DNA of 64,000 nucleotides. It comes from JAFDBW01 sp963825575 (GTDB lineage: Bacteria; Desulfobacterota; Desulfuromonadia; Desulfuromonadales; BM103). The notes under the pieces were generated by a model. That model searched no databases. It saw only the letters and a program-made list of their open reading frames with translations, and was not told where the DNA came from. The stretch covers positions 26,432 to 90,431 of the forward strand of contig CAWGUB010000023.1 in NCBI GenBank assembly GCA_963825575.1, given 5' to 3'. The position numbers were made by a program, and so were the translations under genes. Below, piece after piece: positions 7,429-16,437 of this stretch (position 1 is its first letter; each line of letters begins with the position of its first letter).

Positions 7429-9144
7429 TCACTCTCCGGCATCTTCCTCATCTTTGATGCCGAGTTCTTCCATCTTGCGATAGATCGTCCGCCGACTGAC
7501 ACCCAGGACGCGCGCCGCCCGGCTCTTGTTCCAGCCGGTCTTCTCCAGGGCCGCAGTGAGCCTGACCAGTTCGTCATCCGGTTCGCTCTCTTCGTCCTGA
7601 GCTGACAGCTGCAGCTCTCTTAATTCCGGAGGCAGGTGGCAGACATCGACGACATCCTGACGACAGATAACAAAGGCATGTTCTATCGCATGCTGAAGTT
7701 CGCGGATATTCCCGGGCCAGTCATAGCGCGTCATCTGCACGAGCGCAGATTCACTGAGGCCGCTGATGTTCCGTTTGAACCTCTGGTTGTATAAATTGAC
7801 GAAATGATCGATTAGCAGCGGAATATCTTCCCGCCGATCACGGAGCGGCGGCATCGGGATCTGCACGACTCTCAGACGGTAATAGAGGTCCTCACGGAAT
7901 TCTTCCTCGCGAACCTTTCTCAGCAAATCCTGGTTGGTCGCTGCGACAATGCGCACATCGACTTTGATGGTTCCTGTTCCACCGACTTTTTCGATTTCCT
8001 TGTTCTGCAGGACCCGCAGCAGACGGACCTGCAACGCTGGTGAGATGTCACCTATTTCATCGAGAAAGATCGTGCCGCCGTCTGCCTGTTCAAAACGACC
8101 GATCTTGTCTCTTAGCGCCCCGGTGAAAGAGCCCTTGAGATGACCAAACAATTCGCTTTCGAGGAGGTTTTCCGGCAGGGCCGCACAGTTCACCTTGACC
8201 AGCGTGCCGTCGCGGCGGCTGCTGCGATAATGCAAGGCTTCGGCAACCAACTCCTTGCCGGTACCACTTTCTCCCGTAATCAATACAGTTGTGTCGACCT
8301 CCGCCAGGTTCTCGATCAATCCGAACATAGCCTGTACAGCCTCGCTCCGACCGACAATATGTTCAAACTTCTGGCGCTTCTTCAAGGTGCGCTCAAGGTT
8401 TTCCAGGCGGGTCACATCTCGAACCGTCAGCACCACACCGAACGGGTTGCCTGTGTCACCAAGGCAGGGGGATGCCGAGACATCCAGGATGCACGGTTTC
8501 TGCGAAGGGTCGGTCAATTCGACGCGCTGTGAGACAACCGGCTCATTGGTCACCAGGATTTTTTCGGTGATTTCTATGAAGGTCGGCCGAATGTTTTGGG
8601 GCAACTGGGCAAGGTTCATCCCGACAATGCCGTCAGGCAGGCCGAACAGGTTGACCAGGGACTGGTTCGCCTGGAGGATTTTCTGGCCCTGGTCGACCAG
8701 CAGGATGCCATCCCTGACACTATCAAAAATTGCGGTCAGGTGCGCCCTGAGTTGCTCACGCTGGTCAACGACCATTTTATGTTTGAGGGCCATTTTGGCA
8801 ACCCGCAACAGGGTCTCATGGCGAATGGGCTTGGGTATATAATCAAACGCTCCCAAGCGCATAGCCTCAGCTGCGGTTGCCACTTCCGGGACTCCGGTAA
8901 TCATCACGACCGGACAGTGCACGAACTTTTCGCGGATAATCTTGAGCAGGTCCAGGCCACTGTGCCTGCCGAGCTGGATATCCAGGAAAACCAGGTCGAA
9001 AAGGCTCTGTTCGAAAAGCTGTTCCGCCTCGGTAAACGACTCGGCCGTTGATACCAGGTATCCTCCATCCTCAAGGAAGGCCTTCAGGGTGAAGCGCAGG
9101 CTTTCCTCGTCATCAATAATCAGGATATGTTGCGTCAGCATCAT
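7429..9144 (-). CDS. Sigma-54-dependent response regulator with PAS domain
   Basis: About 571 residues: receiver domain (DDEES, phosphoacceptor in FLDIQLGRHSG, Lys in YIPKPI), PAS domain (about 135-250), AAA+ domain with Walker A GESGTGKE, the sigma-54 loop GSFTGA, Walker B-like GGTIFLDEIGD, arginine-finger region FREDLYYRL, and a Fis-type helix-turn-helix (NKSRAARVLGVSRRTIYRKM). It should activate sigma-54 promoters when phosphorylated. The loop reads GSFTGA where GAFTGA is usual. A TTG at 9159 overlaps the stop of the upstream gene, but the ATG at 9144 with GAGGG 8 bases before is the better start. Its cognate kinase is most likely the multi-PAS kinase upstream. Confidence 0.93.
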   Translation of the reverse strand: MMLTQHILIIDDEESLRFTLKAFLEDGGYLVSTAESFTEAEQLFEQSLFDLVFLDIQLGRHSGLDLLKIIREKFVHCPVVMITGVPEVATAAEAMRLGAFDYIPKPIRHETLLRVAKMALKHKMVVDQREQLRAHLTAIFDSVRDGILLVDQGQKILQANQSLVNLFGLPDGIVGMNLAQLPQNIRPTFIEITEKILVTNEPVVSQRVELTDPSQKPCILDVSASPCLGDTGNPFGVVLTVRDVTRLENLERTLKKRQKFEHIVGRSEAVQAMFGLIENLAEVDTTVLITGESGTGKELVAEALHYRSSRRDGTLVKVNCAALPENLLESELFGHLKGSFTGALRDKIGRFEQADGGTIFLDEIGDISPALQVRLLRVLQNKEIEKVGGTGTIKVDVRIVAATNQDLLRKVREEEFREDLYYRLRVVQIPMPPLRDRREDIPLLIDHFVNLYNQRFKRNISGLSESALVQMTRYDWPGNIRELQHAIEHAFVICRQDVVDVCHLPPELRELQLSAQDEESEPDDELVRLTAALEKTGWNKSRAARVLGVSRRTIYRKMEELGIKDEEDAGE

Positions 9145-9155
9145 CTGTTGTACCC

Positions 9156-9905
9156 TCAAGAGCCAATCTGTCGGACCGGCATCGACTCATTGCGGAGGAC
9201 CAGGACTGTGCCGAGTTCACGTCCGGCAAGCCCAGTCAACGGAGCCATGGTCAGACTGAAAACCAGCGGCTTGCCAGCACCGTTTTTCGATTCCAGGCGG
9301 AATATATCGCCTTCGCAACGCTCTTCGATCATCTCCCTCAGCAACTCCAGTGGCGGACAGTGATCGCCGATTTCTTTCGGGCTCAGACCTGTGAGGGATG
9401 TGCCACAGGAAAGCATTCTGGCGGCAGCGTTGTTGATCTCGATCAACTTCATCTCTTCGTCAAAGACCATGATCCCTTCGTGGACGCTCTGGAAGACAGC
9501 GGCCATTCGCAACTGGTAAGACTCCTGTTTGTCGGTCAGTTCCTTGTGTCCTACCGCAAGTTTTGCATGGCGCAGGAGTTCGTCCTGATGAATCGGCTTG
9601 GTGATGTAGTCGAATGCGCCGAGGCGGACCGCTTCCGTAGCGGTGCTGATTTCAGGGGCGCCAGTGGCCATGATCACCGGAGTATTCGGCTGGCACTCAC
9701 GGCTCGCCTGCAATGCGATGATGCCGGTGTCTCGTCCCAACAGAATATCAAGGAAGATCGCGTCGAAGCTCTTTGACGCAATTTTGTCCAGGGCCTCATT
9801 GAGGCTCTCCGCTGTCTCTACCAGGTAACCGGCATCACGGAGAAAAGCGGAAAAAGTAAAACGGATACTTTCTTCATCATCGACAACCAGAATCCGGTAA
9901 CTCAT
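9156..9905 (-). CDS. Response regulator, receiver-PAS without DNA-binding domain
   Basis: A 249-residue protein with a receiver domain (VVDDEES, phosphoacceptor in FLDILLGRDTG, Lys in YITKPI) and a PAS domain (SVHEGIMVFDEEMKLIEINN). It closely parallels the first 250 residues of the next gene product, sharing DDEES-RFT-AFL, GYLV-TAES and LGAFDYI-KPI, so it looks like a copy that lost or never had the AAA+ and helix-turn-helix parts. It may compete for phosphate or form mixed dimers with that regulator (inference). Start ATG 9905 with AAGGAG 7 bases upstream. Stop and next start are about 10 bases apart. Confidence 0.85.
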   Translation of the reverse strand: MSYRILVVDDEESIRFTFSAFLRDAGYLVETAESLNEALDKIASKSFDAIFLDILLGRDTGIIALQASRECQPNTPVIMATGAPEISTATEAVRLGAFDYITKPIHQDELLRHAKLAVGHKELTDKQESYQLRMAAVFQSVHEGIMVFDEEMKLIEINNAAARMLSCGTSLTGLSPKEIGDHCPPLELLREMIEERCEGDIFRLESKNGAGKPLVFSLTMAPLTGLAGRELGTVLVLRNESMPVRQIGS

Positions 9906-10036
9906 CAGCAATCTCCTTGAAGCAGCAACAGTCAAATGACCTCCGGCTCTATCCAATCTCGCAGAGTGAGATCAGATGTCTGCCGTTTCCAAAGGTGAAA
10001 ACATTTGGTTAAGGCTAGTCACCGCTATTATATCTA

Positions 10037-11290
10037 TCAGGTTGCCGGAAGTTCGACAACAACTTCCGTGTATTCGCCAGCAACGCTCTCAATAGTCAGC
10101 GACCCTTTGTGCTTCCGGACAATCTCATGACTGATGCTCAAACCGAGCCCCGTTCCTTCGGCTGAAGGTTTGGTTGTAAAAAACGGGTTCATGACCCGCT
10201 CCATAAGCTCCTCCGGGATCCCGACACCATGATCTCTGAATATAACCCGCACCATCACCTGCTGATCTTTTTGCAGCATCTTGCCTGTAATCTGCAGGAT
10301 CTTATCTGGGTTGGCCTCCGGATATTTCTCCTTGAGGGCATAACGGGCATTACTGATCAGATTCAGAAACAGTCGCTGAACCTGGTGGCTGCGGCTCTCT
10401 ATCAGGGGAAGGTTAGCCGCCAGCTGAATCTGCAGTATAATGCCTTCCTTGTTCATCTGGTGCTGGGTCAGTGCCAGGGCTTCTTCGAGTGCGCTACTGA
10501 TCGAAATCTGGTTAACTTCCTCGCTCTCTGCGCGGGCAAAATACAGCAACTCGCGAATGATTGTGGCAATCCGCTCGCTCTCCTTGATAATCCGCTGTGA
10601 GAGTTCCAGCTCCCGGGAATCGGCGGCCGCCTTGTTGAGAATCAGTTGGGCATAATTGATCACGCCATTGATCGGGTTGTTGATCTCGTGGGCGACGCCC
10701 GCCGCCAATTCTCCCAGCGCGGCCAGTTGCCCGGCGCGCATTGCCTGGGACTGCTGGCGCAGGTCTTCGGTTATGTCCTGGGCGATCTCGATGACGTTGA
10801 CAACCTCCCCATTTTCATTGAATACCGGGAAGGTCCTCAGAGCAAGGGTGCGGCCATCGGACAGCTCCTTCTGGACCGTTTCCGTCCGACCGGTATCAAA
10901 GGATTTGCGGACCGGGCAACTGTCACAGAGGGGCGAGCCGAGATCTGCTGATGGCCCGCAGTTGACACCGGGCAACTGGTAACAACGCAAATCCTGGTTC
11001 TGCAGACCGCTGGAGGGATCGATGCTTTCCTCCGGCCAGTTGAGCCAGACCACCCGCATGTCCCTATCCAGGATCAGTATCCGGTCTGGAATCGCTTCGA
11101 GCACGCCCTGAAACTGTCTGCTGAGTGACTGCAGGCGCGTTTCATTGTCACGCAGTTCCTTTTCGATCTCTTTCAGAGAGGTAACATCAGCAAAGGAGAC
11201 CACCACGGCGACCGGTTTGCCGGACTTGTCCAGACCGAGAGCGTGGGTATTCATCTGCACCCAGACGATCCTGCCTTCGTTACCAGGCAA
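10037..11290 (-). CDS. Multi-PAS histidine kinase, C-terminal part after a frameshift
   Basis: About 417 residues that continue the protein encoded at 11280-13772 in another frame. It starts inside a PAS domain (GNEGRIVWVQMNTHALG), has a full PAS with a Cys cluster (CYQLPGVNC, CDSCP), then the kinase core: phosphoacceptor His in GVAHEINNPINGVI, N-box LISNARYAL, and DHGVGIPEEL, GTGLGLSISHEIV for ATP binding. With no proper start of its own it would only work if the two frames are joined. One base removed near 11298-11304 joins them. It should phosphorylate the two response regulators just downstream. Confidence 0.8.
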   Translation of the reverse strand: MPGNEGRIVWVQMNTHALGLDKSGKPVAVVVSFADVTSLKEIEKELRDNETRLQSLSRQFQGVLEAIPDRILILDRDMRVVWLNWPEESIDPSSGLQNQDLRCYQLPGVNCGPSADLGSPLCDSCPVRKSFDTGRTETVQKELSDGRTLALRTFPVFNENGEVVNVIEIAQDITEDLRQQSQAMRAGQLAALGELAAGVAHEINNPINGVINYAQLILNKAAADSRELELSQRIIKESERIATIIRELLYFARAESEEVNQISISSALEEALALTQHQMNKEGIILQIQLAANLPLIESRSHQVQRLFLNLISNARYALKEKYPEANPDKILQITGKMLQKDQQVMVRVIFRDHGVGIPEELMERVMNPFFTTKPSAEGTGLGLSISHEIVRKHKGSLTIESVAGEYTEVVVELPAT

Positions 11291-13772
11291 GCCTATGACC
11301 TGGTTGACGAATCGGTTTACCGGTCTGCATGGTCTTCATCGACGGAATATTTTCAATCGGCAAGAGGCTGCCACTCTCGCGCACTGAGCCATTGAACAGC
11401 TCATCATGGAACATCCCTATGGCGTCCTCAGACTTCATCCCCAGGATACGTTCAGCGGCCTGGTTGCACTGGACGATTTCACCGTTGAACCCCAGGATGA
11501 TGACCCCTTCCCCCATGACCGAGACCAGAGAGCGAAAGCGCGATTCGCTGCGCATCATGCGTAGCTCGGCCTCTTTCATTTCGGTGATGTCGCGGACAAC
11601 ATTCAGCAGGCACTGTTCATCGTTTAGGATCAGGATTCGCGCAGAGGCCAGGCAGATTCGCTGACGACCTGCCTTGGTGAGTAACGTCATTTCGAAATTT
11701 TCAATTGAGCCGTATTCTCGAACCAGCTTCAGGTAGCTGTCCCGCTCTTCCGGATTGAGCCAGAGGCCCAGCTCCAGAGAAGTACTCCCGATCATTTCCT
11801 GATGGGTGTACCCGGACAGTTTCAGGCAGTAGTCGTTGACGCTAAGGATTGCGCCGTCTTCCAGTCGAGAGATGAGGACAATATCCGGGTTGGTCTCAAA
11901 CACGGTCCGGAACCGCAACTCACTCTCTTTCAGCGCCGCCTCCGCATGTACGCGTTCGGTAATATCGTCAACCATCGAAATTGCACCGATATTACTGCCA
12001 TCAGGGCTGCACAGCGGCGTATTGTGCCATTCACAGACAATCGTGCGGCCATCTTTGGTGGTATTTTCATTGATGCTATGTGCGAGCAGGTCCCCCTCAT
12101 CGAGCCTCCGGTAAACCTCCGTAACATCTCCCTGGACATGATCAGCGACCAGAAGCTCAAAGGGGTGCTTGCCGAGAATCTCTTCTTGAGCAAAGCCGAA
12201 GATCTTTTCCGCCGCAGGGTTCCATAGTTCAACCTTGTGGTCTTCTCCCCAGACGATACAGGCGAACGGCATGCGCTCGATCAGCAGCCCCAGCCGATCG
12301 CTAGTCTGTTGCAGGACCAGCTCCGCATCCTTGCGACTGGTGATATCCAGCATAACCCCGCTCAGGCGAACCGGCCGGCCGTCTTCGACAATCACCGTCA
12401 CCAGATCTTTCAACCAGACAGTGCTTCCGTCCGCTGCAATCATGCGATATTCGAAGTCGTGATCACGCGAGGCCCCGGTTTCCGTGTTGCAGAAAGAGAT
12501 AACCCAGTCGCGATCATCGTCATGCAGGTGCTGCTGCCAGAAGTCCTCTTCATCCAGCCATCTCTGTGACGGGTAGCCGAGAATCCGCTCTGCCTGTTCG
12601 CTGACAAAGGTAAAACGGAAAGAAGCCAGGTTCAGCTCCCAGACAATCCCGTCGATTGAATTGACCAGCTCCCGATAGCGGGTCTGGCCCTCAATGATCG
12701 AGAGCTCGCGCTTCTCGACTGCGGCGATCATTTTCCGGAAACTGTCGCTGAGGTCTTCGAGCTCTTCATAGATGACCGGCGGCAAAACCTGTTCATAGCT
12801 GCCACGGGCGACAGCTTTAGCAGCATCTCGCAGGTCCAGGATCGGCCTGAGCACCCGCGGCGACAACCAGAAAGAGAGCGCCACACCAAACAACGCAGCA
12901 AAGGTCAGCGTGGAGATCAAAACATAGCGCAAAGGTGCGATCCCCTGCAAAGCCTCCTCAACCGGCAGGCTCACATAGGCCGCCCACCCGACTTCCGGGA
13001 CCAGCCTGACACTTTCAAGCAAGCTGTTGTCCTCGTGAAATTTACTGGGAATCTCAAGCCGACGGTCCAGCGCTGCCCGCACTTCCGGATGTCGGCGCAG
13101 ATTCGGCCGTTCGTCAGTCAGACCCGGCCTCGAATCGGCAACCAGAGTTCCGTTATGGTCAACCAGGGAAAATTGAAACCCGTATGAAGAGCGCCCCACC
13201 CGAGTAAGCAGCTCCTCGCTGATTTTTTTCAGACTAACCGTGCCGATCAGGGTGCCGTTCTCCAAGGGGAGTCCCAGCGTGACCGATGGTTCGATGGTCA
13301 CCGCCGACATGAAGATATCCGACCACACCGGCTTCTCAAGAATGGGGCCTGCTGAGAATAACTCGTGGGCAGACATATCCAGCCCGAGGTAGTCGGCCCG
13401 ACTGACAGGGTTGCGTTCAGAGAGCGCGAGATGAATAATTTTGTGATCCCTGTCGAGCACATAAATCGACTCAAAATGTTTGGATACATCAATTGAGATC
13501 TGCAGATGCTGATCAATCTTTTCCTTGCCGTGCAATTCTTCGGTGCCGATCATGGCTGCGATCAGGGCCAGGGTTGCATTGGTATCTTCCAGGAATCCTG
13601 TTGCTTCGGCGCTGACGTTCAGGGCGTGGGTGTCCAGCAGGCTGGAGATGGTTTCGAGGTGTTTTTGTTGAAAATAATGGAGGCTGAAAATCCCCAACAG
13701 CAGGATCGGGATGACCGCAACTACAACAAAATGCAGCTTCAGGGCCTTGCTAAGCAGCTTCGGGGATTTCAT
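11280..13772 (-). CDS. Multi-PAS histidine kinase, N-terminal part, frameshifted before the kinase core
   Basis: About 830 residues: a first membrane helix (about 14-32), a double-CACHE-like outer sensing domain (about 40-280; IYVLDRDHKIIHLAL, GTLIGTVSLKKIS), a second membrane helix (about 287-307), HAMP, then four PAS domains, the last of which breaks off after TMQTGKPIRQ and ends out of frame (PGHRLAW). The missing remainder lies at 10037-11290. The joined product would be about 1,240 residues. The ATG at 13772 lies just past the stop of the LivJ-like gene (TTGATCATG), so binding protein and kinase are translationally coupled and probably form one sensing system. Confidence 0.82.
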   Translation of the reverse strand: MKSPKLLSKALKLHFVVVAVIPILLLGIFSLHYFQQKHLETISSLLDTHALNVSAEATGFLEDTNATLALIAAMIGTEELHGKEKIDQHLQISIDVSKHFESIYVLDRDHKIIHLALSERNPVSRADYLGLDMSAHELFSAGPILEKPVWSDIFMSAVTIEPSVTLGLPLENGTLIGTVSLKKISEELLTRVGRSSYGFQFSLVDHNGTLVADSRPGLTDERPNLRRHPEVRAALDRRLEIPSKFHEDNSLLESVRLVPEVGWAAYVSLPVEEALQGIAPLRYVLISTLTFAALFGVALSFWLSPRVLRPILDLRDAAKAVARGSYEQVLPPVIYEELEDLSDSFRKMIAAVEKRELSIIEGQTRYRELVNSIDGIVWELNLASFRFTFVSEQAERILGYPSQRWLDEEDFWQQHLHDDDRDWVISFCNTETGASRDHDFEYRMIAADGSTVWLKDLVTVIVEDGRPVRLSGVMLDITSRKDAELVLQQTSDRLGLLIERMPFACIVWGEDHKVELWNPAAEKIFGFAQEEILGKHPFELLVADHVQGDVTEVYRRLDEGDLLAHSINENTTKDGRTIVCEWHNTPLCSPDGSNIGAISMVDDITERVHAEAALKESELRFRTVFETNPDIVLISRLEDGAILSVNDYCLKLSGYTHQEMIGSTSLELGLWLNPEERDSYLKLVREYGSIENFEMTLLTKAGRQRICLASARILILNDEQCLLNVVRDITEMKEAELRMMRSESRFRSLVSVMGEGVIILGFNGEIVQCNQAAERILGMKSEDAIGMFHDELFNGSVRESGSLLPIENIPSMKTMQTGKPIRQPGHRLAW

Positions 13773-13774
13773 GA

Positions 13775-14908
13775 TCAATCGATAACCTTGAACTGGCCAT
13801 CATCCACTACGGTCAGGAAGAGCGGCCTTTCAACATCACCAAACCGGTCAACCTTGAATTGCGACTGCAACCCCTGGTAAGAACCAATCTCCAGCAACTC
13901 TTTTTTCAGCCCTTCACGGGCCGGATTATTTGCCAGGGCAGCAAACAGAAATGAAGTGGCATCGTAAGCCAGCACACTGGCAAATGCGGGGGCATAGCCG
14001 AACCGCTGGGTGAACTTCTCCCTGAACGTAAGATAGTGCGGCTCCTTACTGTTGGCGTTGAAACTGTGGTAAGAAGACATCCCTTCGACGGCACGCCCGC
14101 CGAAACTGATCAGGTCGGTTGTGAATGCCCACTCCGAACAGAACAGGGGAACTCGACTTCCCAATTTGCTGAACTGTTGTGCGAGAAGTGCTGTGTCGAT
14201 GGCATTGCTGAGCAGGAGCACTCCGTCGGGGCTGCTCGCCATAACACGCTCCGCGATCGGCAGAAAACGCACCGCAGGGCTGGAGCTGAACTCTTGTTCG
14301 GCAATGACTTCACCGCCGAGCTCCTGCAGGGCAGCACTGAAATAATTGAGCCAGGTTCCAGTAAAAGCCCGGTTGGAGACATCGTAGACAACAGCAAACT
14401 TCTGCAGATGCAGATCGTTCACGACCTGCGCAGCGAGTTGTCTGGCGTTGCTGCTGAGCGGGGCGGTTACCCGGAAAAAGAAATCATCCTGTGCGGAGAG
14501 CTGGTCGGTCTTGACCGTCGGGCTGATCGTGACCGTTTGGCCGGCATCGATTAAGGGCTTGATCACAACCCCCATCGAACTGGTCATCGGACCTATAATG
14601 GCAACGACCCCTTCCTCGATCAGCTCGCCGACAGCCTGTTTCGCGGCATCGGCATCCTGATGATCGTCACGCGCAACCAGTTCGACCATGCGCCCCGAAA
14701 TGCCCCCGGTCTGGTTTTTTTCCTCAACGGCCAGGATGACCCCGTCGCGACCTGCAACGCCCAAGTCGGCAACTCTGCCGGTCATGCCGCCGACGAATCC
14801 GATTTTCAGCGGTGGCTCTTCACCACAACCAAGCAGAACCGGGCACAGGGCTACAGTCAAGACCGTCAAGTATCGTTGTGTCAGAGAACGGACCCTATGA
14901 TATGACAT
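13775..14908 (-). CDS. LivJ-like substrate-binding lipoprotein
   Basis: A 377-residue lipoprotein of the branched-chain amino-acid/amide binding family. The start MSYHRVRSLTQRYLTV and lipobox LLGC (Cys about residue 28) indicate transport and lipidation. Family marks are KIGFVGGMTGRVADLG, GRDGVILAVEEKN, DDHQDADAAKQAV and IIGPMTSS. There is no permease nearby; instead it overlaps a membrane histidine kinase. Such proteins can present a ligand (amino acid or small organic acid) to the outer domain of a kinase. The ribosome site GGAGGAGG before the ATG at 14908 is the strongest in the cluster and fixes the start. Confidence 0.85.
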   Translation of the reverse strand: MSYHRVRSLTQRYLTVLTVALCPVLLGCGEEPPLKIGFVGGMTGRVADLGVAGRDGVILAVEEKNQTGGISGRMVELVARDDHQDADAAKQAVGELIEEGVVAIIGPMTSSMGVVIKPLIDAGQTVTISPTVKTDQLSAQDDFFFRVTAPLSSNARQLAAQVVNDLHLQKFAVVYDVSNRAFTGTWLNYFSAALQELGGEVIAEQEFSSSPAVRFLPIAERVMASSPDGVLLLSNAIDTALLAQQFSKLGSRVPLFCSEWAFTTDLISFGGRAVEGMSSYHSFNANSKEPHYLTFREKFTQRFGYAPAFASVLAYDATSFLFAALANNPAREGLKKELLEIGSYQGLQSQFKVDRFGDVERPLFLTVVDDGQFKVID

Positions 14909-14981
14909 GGCGACCTCCTCCTGTAAACAAACAGGGAAACCCATAGAGACAACAAGCCGTGCATGCAGGCTGCTTGTTGAC

Positions 14982-15860
14982 CTACAGTCGACGATAAACA
15001 GACGGGGCCATCTGCGTTAACGGGAGATTCAGCCCGAGCAGTGTTTCAGAGTGCCCTAAGAAAATATATCGTCCGGAGGCCAGGTTGTCGACCAGTTTGG
15101 TCAAAAGAAGCTCCTGGGTCGGTCGATCGAAGTAAATGATGACATTGCGGCAGAAAATGATGTCGAAGGGTTCGCGGAAACCGAAATCATCGTCCATGAA
15201 GTTAAGCCGGCGAAAACGGATCATGGAACGCAGCTCCGGAACGATGCGCACCTGACGGCTTTCGGGGTCTTTTGATTTGAGCAGGTATTTCTTTTTCAGG
15301 GCAGTTGGAATCGGTTCAGCCTTGACTGCAGCGTAGATACCCTTTACCGCCTTTTCAAGGACGTCGGTGCAGATATCGGTACCCAGGATATCAAAACGGA
15401 ATTCCGGCATCCTGGCTTGGTATTCCTTGAGGATCATGGCAAGGGTATAAGGCTCCTTGCCTGTTGAACATCCGGCGCTCCATACCCTCAAGGTCTGCTT
15501 GATCCCGGAGCCAAAGCTGTTCACCAGAAACGGTAGTGCGGACTTTACCAGGTAATCGAAATGGGCTGGCTCGCGGAAGAAATCAGTTTTGTTGGTCGTC
15601 ACGACATCAATCAGCTTTACCAACTCTTCGGTGGAATCTTCGCGAGCAAAAACCATGTCGGCATAATCTTCGAATGTATGCAGGTCGTGGGCACGCAAGC
15701 GCTTTCGCAGCCGGGCTTCGAGCATGCTCCGCTTGTGAGGGGGAAGTTTGATGCCGCAATGTTCGTAGACCAGGCGGCTGAAACGTTCGAAGTCCCTGTC
15801 AGTCAGGCGGGCGTCGAATCTTTTCATGACTGAGGGGCTTTCCTGGGATTTATTAACCAT
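14982..15860 (-). CDS. cheR: Chemotaxis protein methyltransferase CheR
   Basis: A 292-residue SAM-dependent methyltransferase that methylates glutamates of chemoreceptors. The N-terminal helical CheR domain (residues 20-75, FSRLVYEHCGIKLPPHKRSML), the link region TTNKTDFFREPAHF, the SAM-binding loop VWSAGCSTGKEPYTLAM, and FDIIFCRNVIIYFD near the end are all typical. A matching cheB is not in the window and the only receptor-like protein here is the soluble MCP-like protein. It lies 24 bases after the CheY at 15884-16255 on the same strand. Confidence 0.94.
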   Translation of the reverse strand: MVNKSQESPSVMKRFDARLTDRDFERFSRLVYEHCGIKLPPHKRSMLEARLRKRLRAHDLHTFEDYADMVFAREDSTEELVKLIDVVTTNKTDFFREPAHFDYLVKSALPFLVNSFGSGIKQTLRVWSAGCSTGKEPYTLAMILKEYQARMPEFRFDILGTDICTDVLEKAVKGIYAAVKAEPIPTALKKKYLLKSKDPESRQVRIVPELRSMIRFRRLNFMDDDFGFREPFDIIFCRNVIIYFDRPTQELLLTKLVDNLASGRYIFLGHSETLLGLNLPLTQMAPSVYRRL

Positions 15861-15883
15861 AAATTACGTACGGTCGGCCGGGA

Positions 15884-16255
15884 CTACTCACCGAGGACCA
15901 TTTTGACGACCTTGAGAAGCTGTTCGGGCTTGAATGGTTTGACAATCCATCCTGAAGCACCAGCCTCCCTGCCTGCCCGTTTCTTTTCCTCTGAAGACTC
16001 GGTCGTCAGCATGACGATCGGCGTGAACCTGTGCTTGCTATCTTCACGAATCTTCTGGATCAGTTCAAGGCCATCCATGTTGGGCATGTTCAAGTCGGTG
16101 ATCAGCATATCCACCGCCGGAGCGCTGGCCAGTTTCGCCAATGCATCGTCGCCGTCTTCCGCCTCGATGACATCGAAGCCGGCATTGTTGAGAGTTAGCT
16201 GCAGAACCTGTCGCACTGTTTCAGAATCATCGACAACCAAAACACACTTCGCCAT
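15884..16255 (-). CDS. cheY: CheY-type single-domain response regulator
   Basis: A 123-residue receiver domain: LVVDDSETVRQVLQ, phosphoacceptor Asp in ITDLNMPNMDG, Thr in MLTTESS and Lys in WIVKPFKPEQ. It is strikingly like the CheY at 4090-4458 (shared TVRQVLQ-TL, DMLxTDLNMPNMDG, GASGWIVKPFKPEQLL), so the two arose by duplication and probably share the CheA. Start at the ATG at 16255, 8 bases after AGGGGAAA; the frame is open to 16273 but that start has no ribosome site. It is the first gene of the cheY-cheR group. Confidence 0.92.
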   Translation of the reverse strand: MAKCVLVVDDSETVRQVLQLTLNNAGFDVIEAEDGDDALAKLASAPAVDMLITDLNMPNMDGLELIQKIREDSKHRFTPIVMLTTESSEEKKRAGREAGASGWIVKPFKPEQLLKVVKMVLGE

Positions 16256-16437
16256 AAGCTTTCCCCTAGCCATAAAATGTTGACAAGATCACAGCATGCG
16301 CACCGCATGCTATCTACTCAAAACAGCAAGGTTATTGAGAACTTTGGTATCAAAATAGTACAAGATGTGAATAAAAGCAAAAACTGATCACATCCCATCG
16401 CATATCTGCCAAAAGGGCAGGGAAAAAGACCGCAGCA

